From: Rhodosalinus sp041365695
Lineage (GTDB): Bacteria > Pseudomonadota > Alphaproteobacteria > Rhodobacterales > Rhodobacteraceae
Direction of reading: 5' to 3'
Length of the DNA stretch: 64,000 nucleotides
Assembly: GCF_041365695.1 (NCBI RefSeq)
Contig: NZ_JBGFSJ010000005.1
Coordinates: 1-64,000, forward strand
Shown: positions 36,314-45,631 of the stretch, one piece after another
Layout of the letters: each line of letters opens with the position of its first letter
Position numbering within the stretch: position 1 is the stretch's first letter
The notes under the pieces: model-generated
Seen by the model: the letters and a program-made list of their open reading frames with translations, nothing else
Database searches by the model: none
What the model was told of the DNA's origin: nothing
Made by a program: the position numbers and the translations under genes

Positions 36314-37657
36314 TCAGGAAGATCCGCCCTTGGAGAACTCGGGGTAGGCCTCCATGCCCAGCTCGGAAACGTCCAGGCCGTTGATCTCCGCCTCCTCGTC
36401 GACGCGGATGCCGATCACGGCCTTGAGGATCAGCCAGACGATCAGCGACAGGACGAAGGTCGCGCCGATGATGCCGACCATGCCGAGGATCTGCGGGCCG
36501 ATCGTGGAGGTGCCGGTCAGCACGACCGCGAAGGTGCCCCAGATCCCGGCGAAACCGTGCACCGGGATGGCGCCGACCACGTCGTCGATCTTGAACTTGT
36601 CCAGCATCGGGACGGTCAGCACCACGATCACCCCGCCCACGGCGCCGATGATGCCCGCGAGCAGAAGCGAGGGCGCGAGCGGCTCCGCGGTGATCGACAC
36701 CAGACCGGCCAGCGCGCCGTTGAGCACCATGGTCAGGTCGGGCTTGCCATAGAGCACTTGCGTCAGGATCAGCGCGGTGACGGCGCCCGATGCCGCGGCC
36801 ATGTTGGTGTTGGAGAAGATGCGGGAGACATCCGCCACGTCGCCGACCGACCCCATGGCGAGCTGCGAGCCGCCGTTGAAGCCGAACCAGCCGAGCCACA
36901 GGATGAACATCCCGAGCGTCGCCAGCGCCAGGTTGGAGCCCGGCATCGGGTGCACCTTGCCGTCCTTGTCGTACTTGCCCTTGCGCGGGCCGAGCACGAT
37001 CGCGCCGGCAAGCGCCGCGGCCGCGCCGCAGGCATGCACGACGGTCGAGCCGGCAAAGTCGGAGAACCCGGCCTCGGACAGCCAGCCGCCGCCCCACTGC
37101 CAGGACGCCGTGAGCGGGTAGATGAAGCCCGTCAGGACGATCGTGAAGATCAGGAACGGCCAGAGCTTGATCCGCTCGGCGAGCGCGCCCGAGACGATCG
37201 AAGCGGTCGCCGCGCAGAACATCAGCTGGAAGATGTAGTCCGATCCGGTGGAGGCGTAGGAGGCATCATCGGCGTCCGCGAGCGTCACGCCCACGGGCTC
37301 GAGCACCGCCCAGGCCGGGAAGAGGCCCGAGAACCAGCCCTCGATCGCCCAGTCGCCCAGCGGATACATCAGGTTGTAGCCGATCAGCCAGTAGAAGATC
37401 GCCGCGAGCGAGAAGAGCCCGACGTTCTTCGTCATCTGCATGGTCACGTTCTTAGAGCGGACGAGCCCGCCCTCGAGCATGGCGAAGCCGGCGGCCATGA
37501 AGAACACCAGGAAGCCGCCGATCAGGAACAGCAGCGAGTTCATGATCCAGACGAATTCGTCCGTCGCCAGCGGCGCCGGCGCCTCGTCCTGCGCCATGGC
37601 GAGCGCGGGCAGCGCCGCCAGCACGCCGGCCAGGGCAAGAGTTCTCGTGAGTTTCAT
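36314..37657 (-). CDS. amtB: ammonium transporter AmtB
   Basis: A trimeric ammonium channel of the inner membrane. The 447-residue precursor has a cleavable signal (MKLTRTLALAGVLAALPALAMA|Q, quoted in part) and eleven expected helices. Family landmarks are MAAGFAMLEGGLVRSKN, the pore region DFAGSTVVHACGAAAALAG, the periplasmic gate FGFNGGSQL and the histidine site region IPVHGFAGIWG. The start at 37655-37657 is preferred to an upstream ATG at 37678 because the signal peptide begins there. It is paired with glnK 34 nt upstream, which blocks the channel when nitrogen is plentiful. Confidence 0.97.
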   Translation of the reverse strand: MKLTRTLALAGVLAALPALAMAQDEAPAPLATDEFVWIMNSLLFLIGGFLVFFMAAGFAMLEGGLVRSKNVTMQMTKNVGLFSLAAIFYWLIGYNLMYPLGDWAIEGWFSGLFPAWAVLEPVGVTLADADDASYASTGSDYIFQLMFCAATASIVSGALAERIKLWPFLIFTIVLTGFIYPLTASWQWGGGWLSEAGFSDFAGSTVVHACGAAAALAGAIVLGPRKGKYDKDGKVHPMPGSNLALATLGMFILWLGWFGFNGGSQLAMGSVGDVADVSRIFSNTNMAAASGAVTALILTQVLYGKPDLTMVLNGALAGLVSITAEPLAPSLLLAGIIGAVGGVIVVLTVPMLDKFKIDDVVGAIPVHGFAGIWGTFAVVLTGTSTIGPQILGMVGIIGATFVLSLIVWLILKAVIGIRVDEEAEINGLDVSELGMEAYPEFSKGGSS

Positions 37658-37691
37658 AGGTTTTTTCCCCTCTTTCATCCTGTGACCCGCG

Positions 37692-38036
37692 TCAAAGCGC
37701 GTCCGCGTTGGTTTCGCCCGTGCGCACCCGAACGGCCTGCGCGAGATCCAGGACGAAGATCTTCCCGTCGCCGATCTTTCCGGTGCGCGCGGTCTTGGCG
37801 ATGGTCTCGACCACCTGGTCGACCATGCCGTCGTCCACCGCGATCTCGAGCTTGACCTTGGGCACGAAGTTCACGGCGTATTCCGCGCCGCGATAGATCT
37901 CCGTATGGCCGGACTGCGACCCGAACCCCTTGATTTCCGTGACCATCATGCCGCGGACGCCGACGGAGGTGAGCGCCTCGCGCACCTCCTCGAGCTTGAA
38001 CGGCTTGATCGTTGCTATGATCAGTTTCAACGTCAT
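37692..38036 (-). CDS. glnK: P-II nitrogen regulatory protein GlnK
   Basis: A 114-residue P-II signal protein, trimeric, binding ATP/ADP and 2-oxoglutarate. The uridylylated tyrosine is Y53 in the T-loop RGAEYAVNFVPKVK (Y51 in standard numbering; this copy has two extra N-terminal residues). The B-loop region KTARTGKIGDGKIF and the C-terminal RTGETNADAL are typical. The gene order glnK-amtB is conserved in bacteria and marks this as the membrane-linked paralogue rather than GlnB. Likely expressed under nitrogen limitation. Confidence 0.95.
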   Translation of the reverse strand: MTLKLIIATIKPFKLEEVREALTSVGVRGMMVTEIKGFGSQSGHTEIYRGAEYAVNFVPKVKLEIAVDDGMVDQVVETIAKTARTGKIGDGKIFVLDLAQAVRVRTGETNADAL

Positions 38037-38282
38037 CCCCTTCGCTTAGGCAGCTGCCGCTGCTCCTGTGCAGATGCAGAAAATCGGTCAGGGGAGGTGG
38101 TGCAAAGATTTGCCCCCGCTCGGGGACGGCAAGGCGCGAACATATGCGTAATTTTTGAGCATTTATAAAAATATGCATTATTTTTAACCTACACGTGAAG
38201 CTGCACCGCGGCACGGACGCCCTAAACATCGCGCCGTTTAGAGGATATGCTCGCCCCCAGAGCAGGCGCCGAGAGAAGCATA
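38037..38282. promoter_or_regulatory. divergent AT-rich regulatory region between glnK and the PBP gene
   Basis: These 246 nt hold no gene. The centre (about 38140-38190) is strikingly AT-rich and carries a near-perfect direct repeat, ATGCGTAATTTTT (38144-38156) and ATGCATTATTTTT (38173-38185), 29 nt apart, about three helical turns. On the minus strand 38101-38117 has GG-N10-GC with TTGCA, a partial sigma-54 match towards glnK, too weak to assert. Several TATAAA-like words could serve promoters either way. Confidence 0.45.
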
Positions 38283-40451
38283 ATGAGTGATTCAGGCCGC
38301 AGGCCGCCCCGGCTGGTGGCGGATCGCCGGGGCAAGGGCCGCGGGAAGCCCCCCTCCAGGACCGCCGCGCGCAAACCCGCGCCGCGCAAACGCAGGACTG
38401 GCAGCCGGCGCAAGGCGCCGCGCAATCCCGTCGTGGCGGCCGTCACGGGCCTTTTCGCCTTCGTCACGCGGATGCTCTGGGGGCTGACCTGGCGCGTCAC
38501 CCTCATCGTCGCGCTGCTGATCGGCGGCGGCGTCGCCTATTATTACGCCACCCTGCCTCCCTACGAGCAGATCCTGGACGGGCGGGCGCGCGGCTCGGTC
38601 ACCCTGCTCGACCGGCAGGGCGAGGTGTTCGCCTGGCGCGGCGAGGTCTTCGGCGGCGTCGTGACGGCCGATACCGTGGCGCCGCATCTCAAGAACGCCG
38701 TGATCGCCACCGAGGACAAGCGCTTCCGCCTGCATCCCGGGGTGGACCCGATCGGCATCGCGGGCGCCATCCGCATCAACCTGTCGGAAGGGCGCGGGCC
38801 GCTTCAGGGTCACGGCGGCTCCACGATCACCCAGCAGACCGCGAAGCTGCTCTGCCTCGGCGTGCGATACGACCCCGCCGCATGGGAAACTCAGGCCGCC
38901 TACGAGGCCGACTGCCGGCAGACAACGCTCTGGCGGAAACTGCGCGAGGCGCTTTACGCCATGGCGATGGAGGCCAAGTACTCCAAGGACGAGATCCTCT
39001 CGATCTACCTCAATCGCGCCTACATGGGCGGCGGCGCGCACGGCGCCGAGGCCGCGGCGCAGCGCTTCTTCGGCAAGCCTGCGCGGAACCTCGAGCCGTC
39101 CGAGGGCGCGATGCTCGCGGGGCTGCTGACCGCGCCCACCGCGCTTGCACCCACCAACAACCTCGAACGCTCCCGCAACCGCGCGGCCACGGTGATCCGG
39201 CTGATGGAAGAGCAGGGCTACCTGACGGAGGCGGAGGCCGCGGCCGCGCTCGCGCAGCCGGCCGCGCTCTCCGAGACCGCGGAGGCCAAGGCAGGGGGCT
39301 ATTTCGCGGACTGGGTGATGTCCTCGACGCCGGAATACTTCACGCGCGACACCACCGAGGACGTGGTCATCACGACCACGCTCGACCGGGCCATGCAGCG
39401 CGCCGCCGAAGAGGCGCTGCTGCACATCTTCGAAACCAAGGTGCGCGAGGGCTCGGAGGCGCAGGCCGCCATCGTGGTGATGTCGGCCGACGGCGCGGTG
39501 CGTGCCATGGTGGGCGGCCGCAAGACCCGCGTCTCGGGCGTGTTCAACCGCGCGACGCAAGCCAAGCGCCAGACCGGATCGGCCTTCAAGCCCTTCGTCT
39601 ACGCCACCGCGCTCGAACTCGGCTACCACCCCAACGACATGATCCGCGACGAGCCGCTCACCATCGACATTCCCGGCTCGGGCCCCTGGTCGCCCGAGAA
39701 CTACACCAACGACTACGCGGGGCTCGTGACGCTCACCGAGGCGTTCAAGCGCTCGCTGAACATCCCGGCGGTGAAGATCTCCGAACATGTGGGGCGCGAG
39801 AACGTGCGGCGCGTGGCCGCCGATTTCGGTATCGAAAGCGATCTCGCCGCCGGCCCCGCGCTGGCGCTCGGGGCGTCGGAGTCGACGCTGCTGGAGATGA
39901 CGGCCGCCTATGCCGGGATCCTGAACGGCGGATCCTCGGTATCGCCCTACGGCCTGATGGAGCTGCGGCTGAAGGGCGACGCGGGGGCGCTCATCGACAA
40001 TTCGGAAGGCGGCATCGGCGAACGCGTGATCCGCGAGGAGGCCGCGCGCGAATTGATCTACATGATGGAGAAGGTGGTGAGCGAGGGCACGGGCCGCCGC
40101 GCCGCCCTGCCCGATCGCGAGGCCGCGGGCAAGACGGGCACCACGCAGGCCGCGCGCGACGCCTGGTTCGTGGGCTTCACCGCCGATTACGTCGCGGGCG
40201 TCTGGATGGGATACGACGACAACACCCCGCTCTCAGGCGTCACCGGCGGCGGGCTGCCCGCCGAGATCTGGCATGAAACCATGCGCCGCTTGCACGCGGA
40301 TCTGCCGCCGCGGCCCCTGCCGATGCTGCGCCCGGCGGAACGCGCGCCCGCGGCATCGCGCGACGGGCCCGCCGCGGAGCGGCGCGGCCGTGACGATGTC
40401 GCCGATTCGGTGCTGGAGCAGGTGCTGCGCGATCTTTTCGGCGCCAATTGA
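38283..40451 (+). CDS. class A penicillin-binding protein (PBP1A family)
   Basis: A bifunctional peptidoglycan synthase of 722 residues. The first 50 residues are a highly basic cytoplasmic tail (runs of Arg, Lys and Pro). A membrane anchor follows (about 72-92), then the GT51 glycosyltransferase domain with ATEDKRFRLHPGVD and GGSTITQQTAK. The transpeptidase domain carries SxxK in QTGSAFKPFVYA, the SxN motif SLN in KRSLNIPAVKI and KTG in AGKTGTTQAARD. The C-terminus is a short Arg/Pro-rich tail. The ATG at 38283 follows GAGAG. It stands alone in its transcription unit. Confidence 0.95.
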   Translation: MSDSGRRPPRLVADRRGKGRGKPPSRTAARKPAPRKRRTGSRRKAPRNPVVAAVTGLFAFVTRMLWGLTWRVTLIVALLIGGGVAYYYATLPPYEQILDGRARGSVTLLDRQGEVFAWRGEVFGGVVTADTVAPHLKNAVIATEDKRFRLHPGVDPIGIAGAIRINLSEGRGPLQGHGGSTITQQTAKLLCLGVRYDPAAWETQAAYEADCRQTTLWRKLREALYAMAMEAKYSKDEILSIYLNRAYMGGGAHGAEAAAQRFFGKPARNLEPSEGAMLAGLLTAPTALAPTNNLERSRNRAATVIRLMEEQGYLTEAEAAAALAQPAALSETAEAKAGGYFADWVMSSTPEYFTRDTTEDVVITTTLDRAMQRAAEEALLHIFETKVREGSEAQAAIVVMSADGAVRAMVGGRKTRVSGVFNRATQAKRQTGSAFKPFVYATALELGYHPNDMIRDEPLTIDIPGSGPWSPENYTNDYAGLVTLTEAFKRSLNIPAVKISEHVGRENVRRVAADFGIESDLAAGPALALGASESTLLEMTAAYAGILNGGSSVSPYGLMELRLKGDAGALIDNSEGGIGERVIREEAARELIYMMEKVVSEGTGRRAALPDREAAGKTGTTQAARDAWFVGFTADYVAGVWMGYDDNTPLSGVTGGGLPAEIWHETMRRLHADLPPRPLPMLRPAERAPAASRDGPAAERRGRDDVADSVLEQVLRDLFGAN

Positions 40452-40463
40452 CCGGACCGGCGC

Positions 40464-41063
40464 TCAGCCCGCGCCGCGCAGCTCCGCGATGAGCCGGTCG
40501 ATGTCGCCGCCCCGCCGGTCGAGCATGGCGCCGATCTCTTCGCGCTCCGTCAGGAGCATGTTCACGCCTTCGATGAACATGTTGAAGAAGAGATCGCGGC
40601 CCGACCGGTCCGAGACGTGGAAATCCACGATGAAGGGCGACTGGCCCGGCAGGTAGGCGGTGGTGCGGACCTGGTAATAGTTCTTCACCCGGCTCACGGT
40701 CTCGACCTCGAGCCGCCCTCCGGAAAACTCCCGGAACCGCTTGCCGTACTTGCGCGAGATGTAACCGGTGAACGCCTCGGTGAAGGCGCGCATCTGCGCC
40801 TCGCTCGCCCGGCGCCGGTCCACGCCGAGGGCGTAGGCCGCGATGGTCGGCACGTCGGCGTAGCGCCGGAAGATGCGCTCGAATTCTGGGTACATCTGCC
40901 GTTCCGACCGTCCGGACGAGATGACCGCGTTGATCTCTTCGACGAGGCTGTCGACGAGGCCGCGCGCCCGGCCCTCCGTCAGCGCGAAAGCGGGGCGCGG
41001 CGCGAGGACGGCGGCGGTAGCAGCGCCGGCAAGGAAGCCGCGGCGGGAGATGTCAGTCGCCAT
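40464..41063 (-). CDS. mlaC: MlaC-type phospholipid-binding periplasmic protein
   Basis: MlaC shuttles phospholipids between the outer-membrane MlaA complex and the inner-membrane MlaFEDB transporter. The 199-residue product has a twin-arginine-like leader (SRRGFLAGAATAAVL) and the family blocks FERIFRRYADVPTIAAYALG, YISRKYGKRFREFSGG and VRTTAYLPGQSPFIVDFHV (partial quotes). It overlaps the mlaA gene by 11 nt. MlaFED are not in the window. Confidence 0.9.
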   Translation of the reverse strand: MATDISRRGFLAGAATAAVLAPRPAFALTEGRARGLVDSLVEEINAVISSGRSERQMYPEFERIFRRYADVPTIAAYALGVDRRRASEAQMRAFTEAFTGYISRKYGKRFREFSGGRLEVETVSRVKNYYQVRTTAYLPGQSPFIVDFHVSDRSGRDLFFNMFIEGVNMLLTEREEIGAMLDRRGGDIDRLIAELRGAG

Positions 41064-41817
41064 AGAGTTCCTCGTAGGGATCGGTGAAGGTCTCCTCGGC
41101 CGGCGCGCCGCCGCTGCGCGCGCCCAGCTCGAAGCGCCGGTTCTGGAGATAGATCAGGCGGGTCTGCGCATAGCTGTCGGCACTTTCATGCAGAACGGAA
41201 TCGTAGGTGTCCGAGAAGCGCCCGCGCTCCGTCAGCCCGCCAAGGCCCCGCGCCACGAGCCCCGAATACCGTTCGGGCCGCGGCAGAGCGATGTCGAGCG
41301 GGTTGAGGAACCAGCCCACGAGGCGGCCCGCCGAGTCGCGTTCGGTGGAGGGCCCGAAAACGGGCGACACGCGATAGGCGCCCTCCGGAACGCCCCAGAC
41401 CGCCAGCGTCTCGCCGAAATCGGTCTCGTCGGCCGGCAGCCCGAACTCCTTGGCGACATCGAAGATGCCCCCGAACCCGAGAACCGCATTCGTCGCGAAC
41501 CGCACGGTGTTGAGCCCGGCGCCCCTGAGATCCCCCTGCAGAAGGCGGTTCACGGCATAGCCCGGGGTCGAGAACGTGTCGCCGAACTGAACGATGCTGT
41601 CCTCGATCCCGTCGGGCACGGCCCGGGTGTAGCCCCGCGCCAGCGGCCGGACCACGGAGCGGTCGAGGCTCTTGTTGAACTCGTGAACCCGCCGGTTCGC
41701 CGGCTCGTAGGGATCGTGGATCCCGCCCTCGTTTCCGGGCTCGGGCACGGAACACGCGGCCAGAAGCGGCAATGCCAGAAGCATCACGAGGCGGCGAAGG
41801 CGCAAAGGGGACACCAT
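41053..41817 (-). CDS. mlaA: MlaA (VacJ) outer-membrane lipoprotein
   Basis: MlaA removes mislocalised phospholipid from the outer leaflet and hands it to MlaC. The 254-residue precursor has the lipobox LLAAC, with the cysteine at residue 22. The VacJ pattern is DPYEPANRRVHEFNKSLD, DTFSTPGYAVNRLLQGDLRG and WGVPEGAYRVSPVFGPSTERD (partial quotes). It is the first gene of a two-gene mlaA-mlaC unit. Confidence 0.93.
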   Translation of the reverse strand: MVSPLRLRRLVMLLALPLLAACSVPEPGNEGGIHDPYEPANRRVHEFNKSLDRSVVRPLARGYTRAVPDGIEDSIVQFGDTFSTPGYAVNRLLQGDLRGAGLNTVRFATNAVLGFGGIFDVAKEFGLPADETDFGETLAVWGVPEGAYRVSPVFGPSTERDSAGRLVGWFLNPLDIALPRPERYSGLVARGLGGLTERGRFSDTYDSVLHESADSYAQTRLIYLQNRRFELGARSGGAPAEETFTDPYEELYGD

Positions 41818-41899
41818 GGATTTCCTTCAAGGATCATCTAAGCGCGGAAGAGACCCGCCCGGCGCAGACTAGGCGCTTTCATGAGGACAAGCGAGCGGA

Positions 41900-42025
41900 A
41901 TGCCCATCACCCTCCGCGCCGTCTTCGCCGCGCTGTGGCGGATGCGCGACAAGTGGACCCGCCCTGCAAACTCTGGCAAAAGCACGCTGAGCGGACAAGA
42001 GCGCAGGGCGGAACGACGCGTATGA
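41900..42025 (+). CDS. possible 41-residue peptide coupled to the secretion ATPase
   Basis: A 41-codon frame, MPITLRAVFAALWRMRDKW..., whose TGA overlaps the ATG of the type I secretion ATPase as ATGA, the same coupling used between the ATPase and HlyD genes. The first half looks like an amphipathic Trp/Arg helix with G/C third positions. The second half has less biased codons. No recognised family and only a weak ribosome binding site. It may be a leader peptide or chance. Confidence 0.3.
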   Translation: MPITLRAVFAALWRMRDKWTRPANSGKSTLSGQERRAERRV

Positions 42026-43755
42026 GAAAGATCGATCCTTCGCCCGGGCTGGAAGAGCTTCGGGCGGCGCGTCGCGAGAACCGCGGCTATTTCTGGTTCG
42101 TGGGCGTTTTCAGCTTCTTCGTGAACCTGTTGATGCTGACGGGGCCGCTTTACATGCTCCAGCTTTACGACCGTGTCCTGAGTTCGCGGTCCGAGGCGAC
42201 GCTCGTCGCGCTCTCGATCCTCGTTGTCTTTCTCTACGGCATGATGGGCTTTCTGGATTACGCCCGCTCGAGGATCATGGCGCGCGTCGGTGCGCGCTTC
42301 CAGTCGCGGCTCGACAGGCGGGTCTTCGACGCGGTGATGCGCAAGTCGGCCATCGCGCCCGACCAGCGCTCCGGCACCGGGCTGCGCGATCTCGAATCGG
42401 TGCAGCGCCTGCTGACGTCGCCGGGGCTCATGGCCTTCTTCGACATCCCGTGGACCCCCTTCTTCCTTTTCGGCATCGCGCTCTTCCATCCCTGGCTGGG
42501 CATCCTGGCCGTGGCCGGCGGCACGCTGCTCATCGCCTTCACGGCGATCAACCAGTGGCTCTCGCGCCGCCCGCTCGACAAGGGCAACGCCGCCGTCTAC
42601 CGCGCCGAGACCATGGCGAACCAGATCCGCGACGAGGCGGAGACGGTGCAGAGCCTCGGAATGCGCGGCGCGGCCTTCGATCGCTGGCGGCAGGCGCGCG
42701 ACGAGGCGCTCGACAACCAGGTCGGCGCCTCCGACGTGGCCGGGACCTTCACCTAGCTGATCAAGACCTTCCGGCTGATGCTGCAATCGGCGATGCTGGG
42801 CCTCGGCGCCTGGCTGGTGCTGCGCGGGGAGCTGACGCCCGGCGCGATGATCGCGGGCTCCATCCTGCTCGGCCGGGCGCTCGCGCCGATCGAGCTTGCC
42901 ATCGGGAACTGGCCGCTGATGCAGGCCGCGCGGCGCGGCTGGGCCTCGCTTGCCGAACTCCTGTCCGAGGTGCCCCCCGAGACGGCGCGCACCAGCCTGC
43001 CCGCTCCGCGCGCGAAGCTCGACGTGCAGCAACTGACCGTCGTGCCACCCGGCCAGACGCAGGCGGCGCTCCGGATCGTCAGCTTCGCGGTGAACCCCGG
43101 CGAGGCGCTCGGGGTCATCGGGCCGTCGGGCGCGGGCAAGTCCACGCTCGCGCGCGCGCTCACCGGGCTCTGGCGGCCGGCAGGCGGCAAGGTGCGCCTC
43201 GACGGCGCGACGCTGGACCAGTACGCGCCGGAAGTGCTCGGGCGCCATGTGGGCTACCTGCCGCAGAGCGTGGAGCTTTTCGACGGGACGGTCGCCGAGA
43301 ACATCGCCCGCCTGTCCCTGACCCCGGATCCGGACGCGGTGGTGAAGGCCGCCAAGCTCGCCGACGCCCACGAGATGATCCTGAAACTTCCCGATGGCTA
43401 CGACACCAAGCTGCGCAACATCGGCGGGCGGCTTTCGGGCGGCCAGACCCAGCGGATCGGCCTCGCCCGCGCGCTTTACGGCGATCCGGTCCTGCTCGTG
43501 CTCGATGAGCCGAACTCCAATCTCGACAACGAGGGGAGCCTCGCGCTCAACGCGGCCATCCGCGGCGTCAAGGCGCGGGGCGGCGCGGTGCTCATCATGG
43601 CGCATCGCCCGGCGGCGATCGTGGAATGCGACATGCTGCTGATGCTCGACCAGGGCAACCGGGTCGCCTTCGGCCCCAAGGACGAAGTGCTTCAAAGCCA
43701 GGTCAAGAACCATCAGCAGATCCTGAAATCCGCGACGCCGGGAGGCATGCGATGA
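42022..43755 (+). pseudogene. type I secretion system ABC transporter interrupted by an in-frame TAG
   Basis: A PrtD/RsaD-type permease-ATPase that would export an RTX-like or other C-terminal-signal protein. In one frame of 578 codons it shows a transmembrane domain (about 15-330) and the ATPase with Walker A GPSGAGKSTLA, signature LSGGQTQRIGLARAL and Walker B LLVLDEPNSNLD. Codon 245 (42754-42756) is TAG, between GTFT and LIKTFRLMLQSAM, where relatives have Ser or Ala; TCG to TAG needs one change. The frame is otherwise intact on both sides, and the HlyD partner downstream is intact and coupled (ATGA). It is therefore a very recent mutation, a readthrough codon or a sequencing error. Confidence 0.85.
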
Positions 43756-45059
43756 GCGACGAGGCGACCTCTCCGCGCTTCCGGATGCGGATGCCCATGG
43801 CCGTAGGACTCGTCGCGCTGGTCACGCTGGTGGGCGGCTTCGGAACATGGTCGGCGATGACCGAGATCTCGGGCGCCGTCGTCGCCTCCGGCCAGATCGA
43901 GGTCGAGCGCAACCGGCAGGTGGTCCAGCACCCGGACGGTGGCGTGGTGGAGGGCATCCTGGTCGACGAGGGCGACACGGTGCAGGCCGACCAGGTGCTG
44001 ATCCGCCTCGACGCCGGCGAAATGCGCTCCGAACTTGCCATCGTCGAAGGCCAGCTGTTCGAACTGATGGCCCGTCGCGGCAGGCTCGAGGCCGAACGCG
44101 ACGAGGCGGATGCGCCGGTCTTCGACAGTCTGCTTGTGGAACGGGCCGACATCAGCGCCGAGGTGCGCGGCCTCATCGACGGGCAACTGCGGCTCTTCGA
44201 GGCGCGGCGCGAATCCGTCGAGACCGAAGCCGGACAGCTGCGCCGCCGCGCAGAGCAGATCGGCAACCAGATCGAGGGGATCGACGCGCAGCAGACGGCG
44301 CTGACGCGGCAGCTGAGCCTGATCGAGGAAGAGCTTTCCGACCAGCAATCGCTTCTCGATCGCGGCCTCGCGCAGACTTCGCGCGTCCTCTCGTTGCAGC
44401 GTGAGGAAGCCCGGCTCAGCGGGCTGGTGGGCGAGCTGACCGCCCAGCGGGCGCAGGCGCAGGGGCGCATCACCGAGATCGAGATCCTGAACCTGCGCTC
44501 GCGGCGACGCGAAGAGGCGATCACCCGGTTGCGCGACCTGCAGTTCCGCGAACTCGAACTGTCCGAGCGCCGCCGCACCCTCGTCGAGCGGCTTCGCCGG
44601 ATGGAAGTGCGCGCGCCTGTCGCGGGCATCATCTACGGGCTTCAGGTCTTCGCGCCGCGCTCGGTGATCCGCCCGGCGGACCCGCTGCTCTACATCGTGC
44701 CGCAGGATCGCCCGCTCGTGATCGCGGCGCGCGTGGCGCCCATCCACATCGACCAGGTCTATCCCGGGCAGGACGTGACGTTGCGCTTTTCCGCCTTCGA
44801 TCAGCGCAGCACGCCGGAACTCTTCGGGCAGGTGACGCAGGTCTCGGCCGACATCTTTACCGACGAGGCCACGCAGAAAGCCTACTACCGGGCCGAGATC
44901 ACGCTGTCGGAAGCTGAACAGGACCGATTGCCAGACGACCTGGTGCTCGTGCCCGGCATGCCGGTCGAGGCGTTCATCCGGACCGATGACCGCACCCCCA
45001 TCGCCTATCTGCTGAAGCCGCTCACGGACTATTTCTCGAAGGCGTTCCGCGAACGCTGA
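43752..45059 (+). CDS. type I secretion periplasmic adaptor (HlyD/PrtE family)
   Basis: Membrane-fusion protein linking the inner-membrane ATPase to a TolC-like outer-membrane channel. The 435-residue product has one N-terminal membrane helix (about 17-37) and a first lipoyl half near GQIEVERNRQVVQHPDGGVV. A long alpha-helical coiled coil follows (about 95-290, many Glu/Arg/Leu heptads), then the second lipoyl half VRAPVAGIIYGLQVFAPRSVI. A beta-barrel domain ends with the family signature LVPGMPVEAFIRT. No TolC homologue or RTX substrate gene is present in the window. Confidence 0.93.
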   Translation: MSDEATSPRFRMRMPMAVGLVALVTLVGGFGTWSAMTEISGAVVASGQIEVERNRQVVQHPDGGVVEGILVDEGDTVQADQVLIRLDAGEMRSELAIVEGQLFELMARRGRLEAERDEADAPVFDSLLVERADISAEVRGLIDGQLRLFEARRESVETEAGQLRRRAEQIGNQIEGIDAQQTALTRQLSLIEEELSDQQSLLDRGLAQTSRVLSLQREEARLSGLVGELTAQRAQAQGRITEIEILNLRSRRREEAITRLRDLQFRELELSERRRTLVERLRRMEVRAPVAGIIYGLQVFAPRSVIRPADPLLYIVPQDRPLVIAARVAPIHIDQVYPGQDVTLRFSAFDQRSTPELFGQVTQVSADIFTDEATQKAYYRAEITLSEAEQDRLPDDLVLVPGMPVEAFIRTDDRTPIAYLLKPLTDYFSKAFRER

Positions 45060-45163
45060 GCGGGCCGCGCCGAACGCCCCGCGCCCGGCCCGATTGGCGC
45101 TTTTCCCGGCCGCCGCCAGACTGTAGCGTCCGCCACGACTCTGGAGGAATGCGGGAGGACAGC

Positions 45164-45631
45164 ATGAGCGGAAAGATCGAGGCACGGCTGGAGGAGCTTG
45201 GGGTGACGCTGCCCGACGCGCCGGCCCCGGCGGCGAATTACGTGCCTTACGTGCAGACCGGGAACCTGGTGCACGTATCGGGCCAGATTTCCATGGACGA
45301 GGGCGGCGCGCTCATCACGGGCAAACTCGGCGCGGAGCTTTCCACCGAGGCCGGCGCGGCCGCGGCGCGGCGCTGCGCGCTGTCGCTTCTGGCGCAGCTG
45401 CGCGCGGCCTGCGGCGGCGATCTGGACCGGCTGACGCGGGTGGTGAAGCTCACCGGCTTCGTCAACTCCACCGCCGACTTCACCGAGCAGCCCAAGGTGG
45501 TGAACGGCGCGTCGGACTTTCTCGTCGAGGCGTTGGGCGATGCCGGCCGGCACGCGCGCTCGGCCGTCTCGGCGGCGTCGCTGCCGCTGGGTGTCGCCGT
45601 CGAGATCGAGGGGATCTTCGAGATCGCATGA
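45164..45631 (+). CDS. RidA family protein
   Basis: A 155-residue YjgF/YER057c/UK114 protein. Members of the archetypal RidA group hydrolyse reactive enamine/imine intermediates from PLP enzymes. The sequence has YVPYVQTGNLVHVSGQIS at the start, RVVKLTGFVNST in the middle and the conserved arginine near GRHARSAVSAASLPLGVAVE (partial quotes). It belongs to the longer-helix subgroup, so deaminase activity is likely but not certain. GGGAGGACAGC precedes the ATG at 45164. First gene of a five-gene unit. Confidence 0.88.
   Translation: MSGKIEARLEELGVTLPDAPAPAANYVPYVQTGNLVHVSGQISMDEGGALITGKLGAELSTEAGAAAARRCALSLLAQLRAACGGDLDRLTRVVKLTGFVNSTADFTEQPKVVNGASDFLVEALGDAGRHARSAVSAASLPLGVAVEIEGIFEIA

Noticed and set aside
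38101..38117. Sigma-54 promoter for glnK
   Set aside because: GG-N10-GC and TTGCA are present but the -24 element lacks the expected TGGCAC, so I mention it only as a possibility within the intergenic entry.
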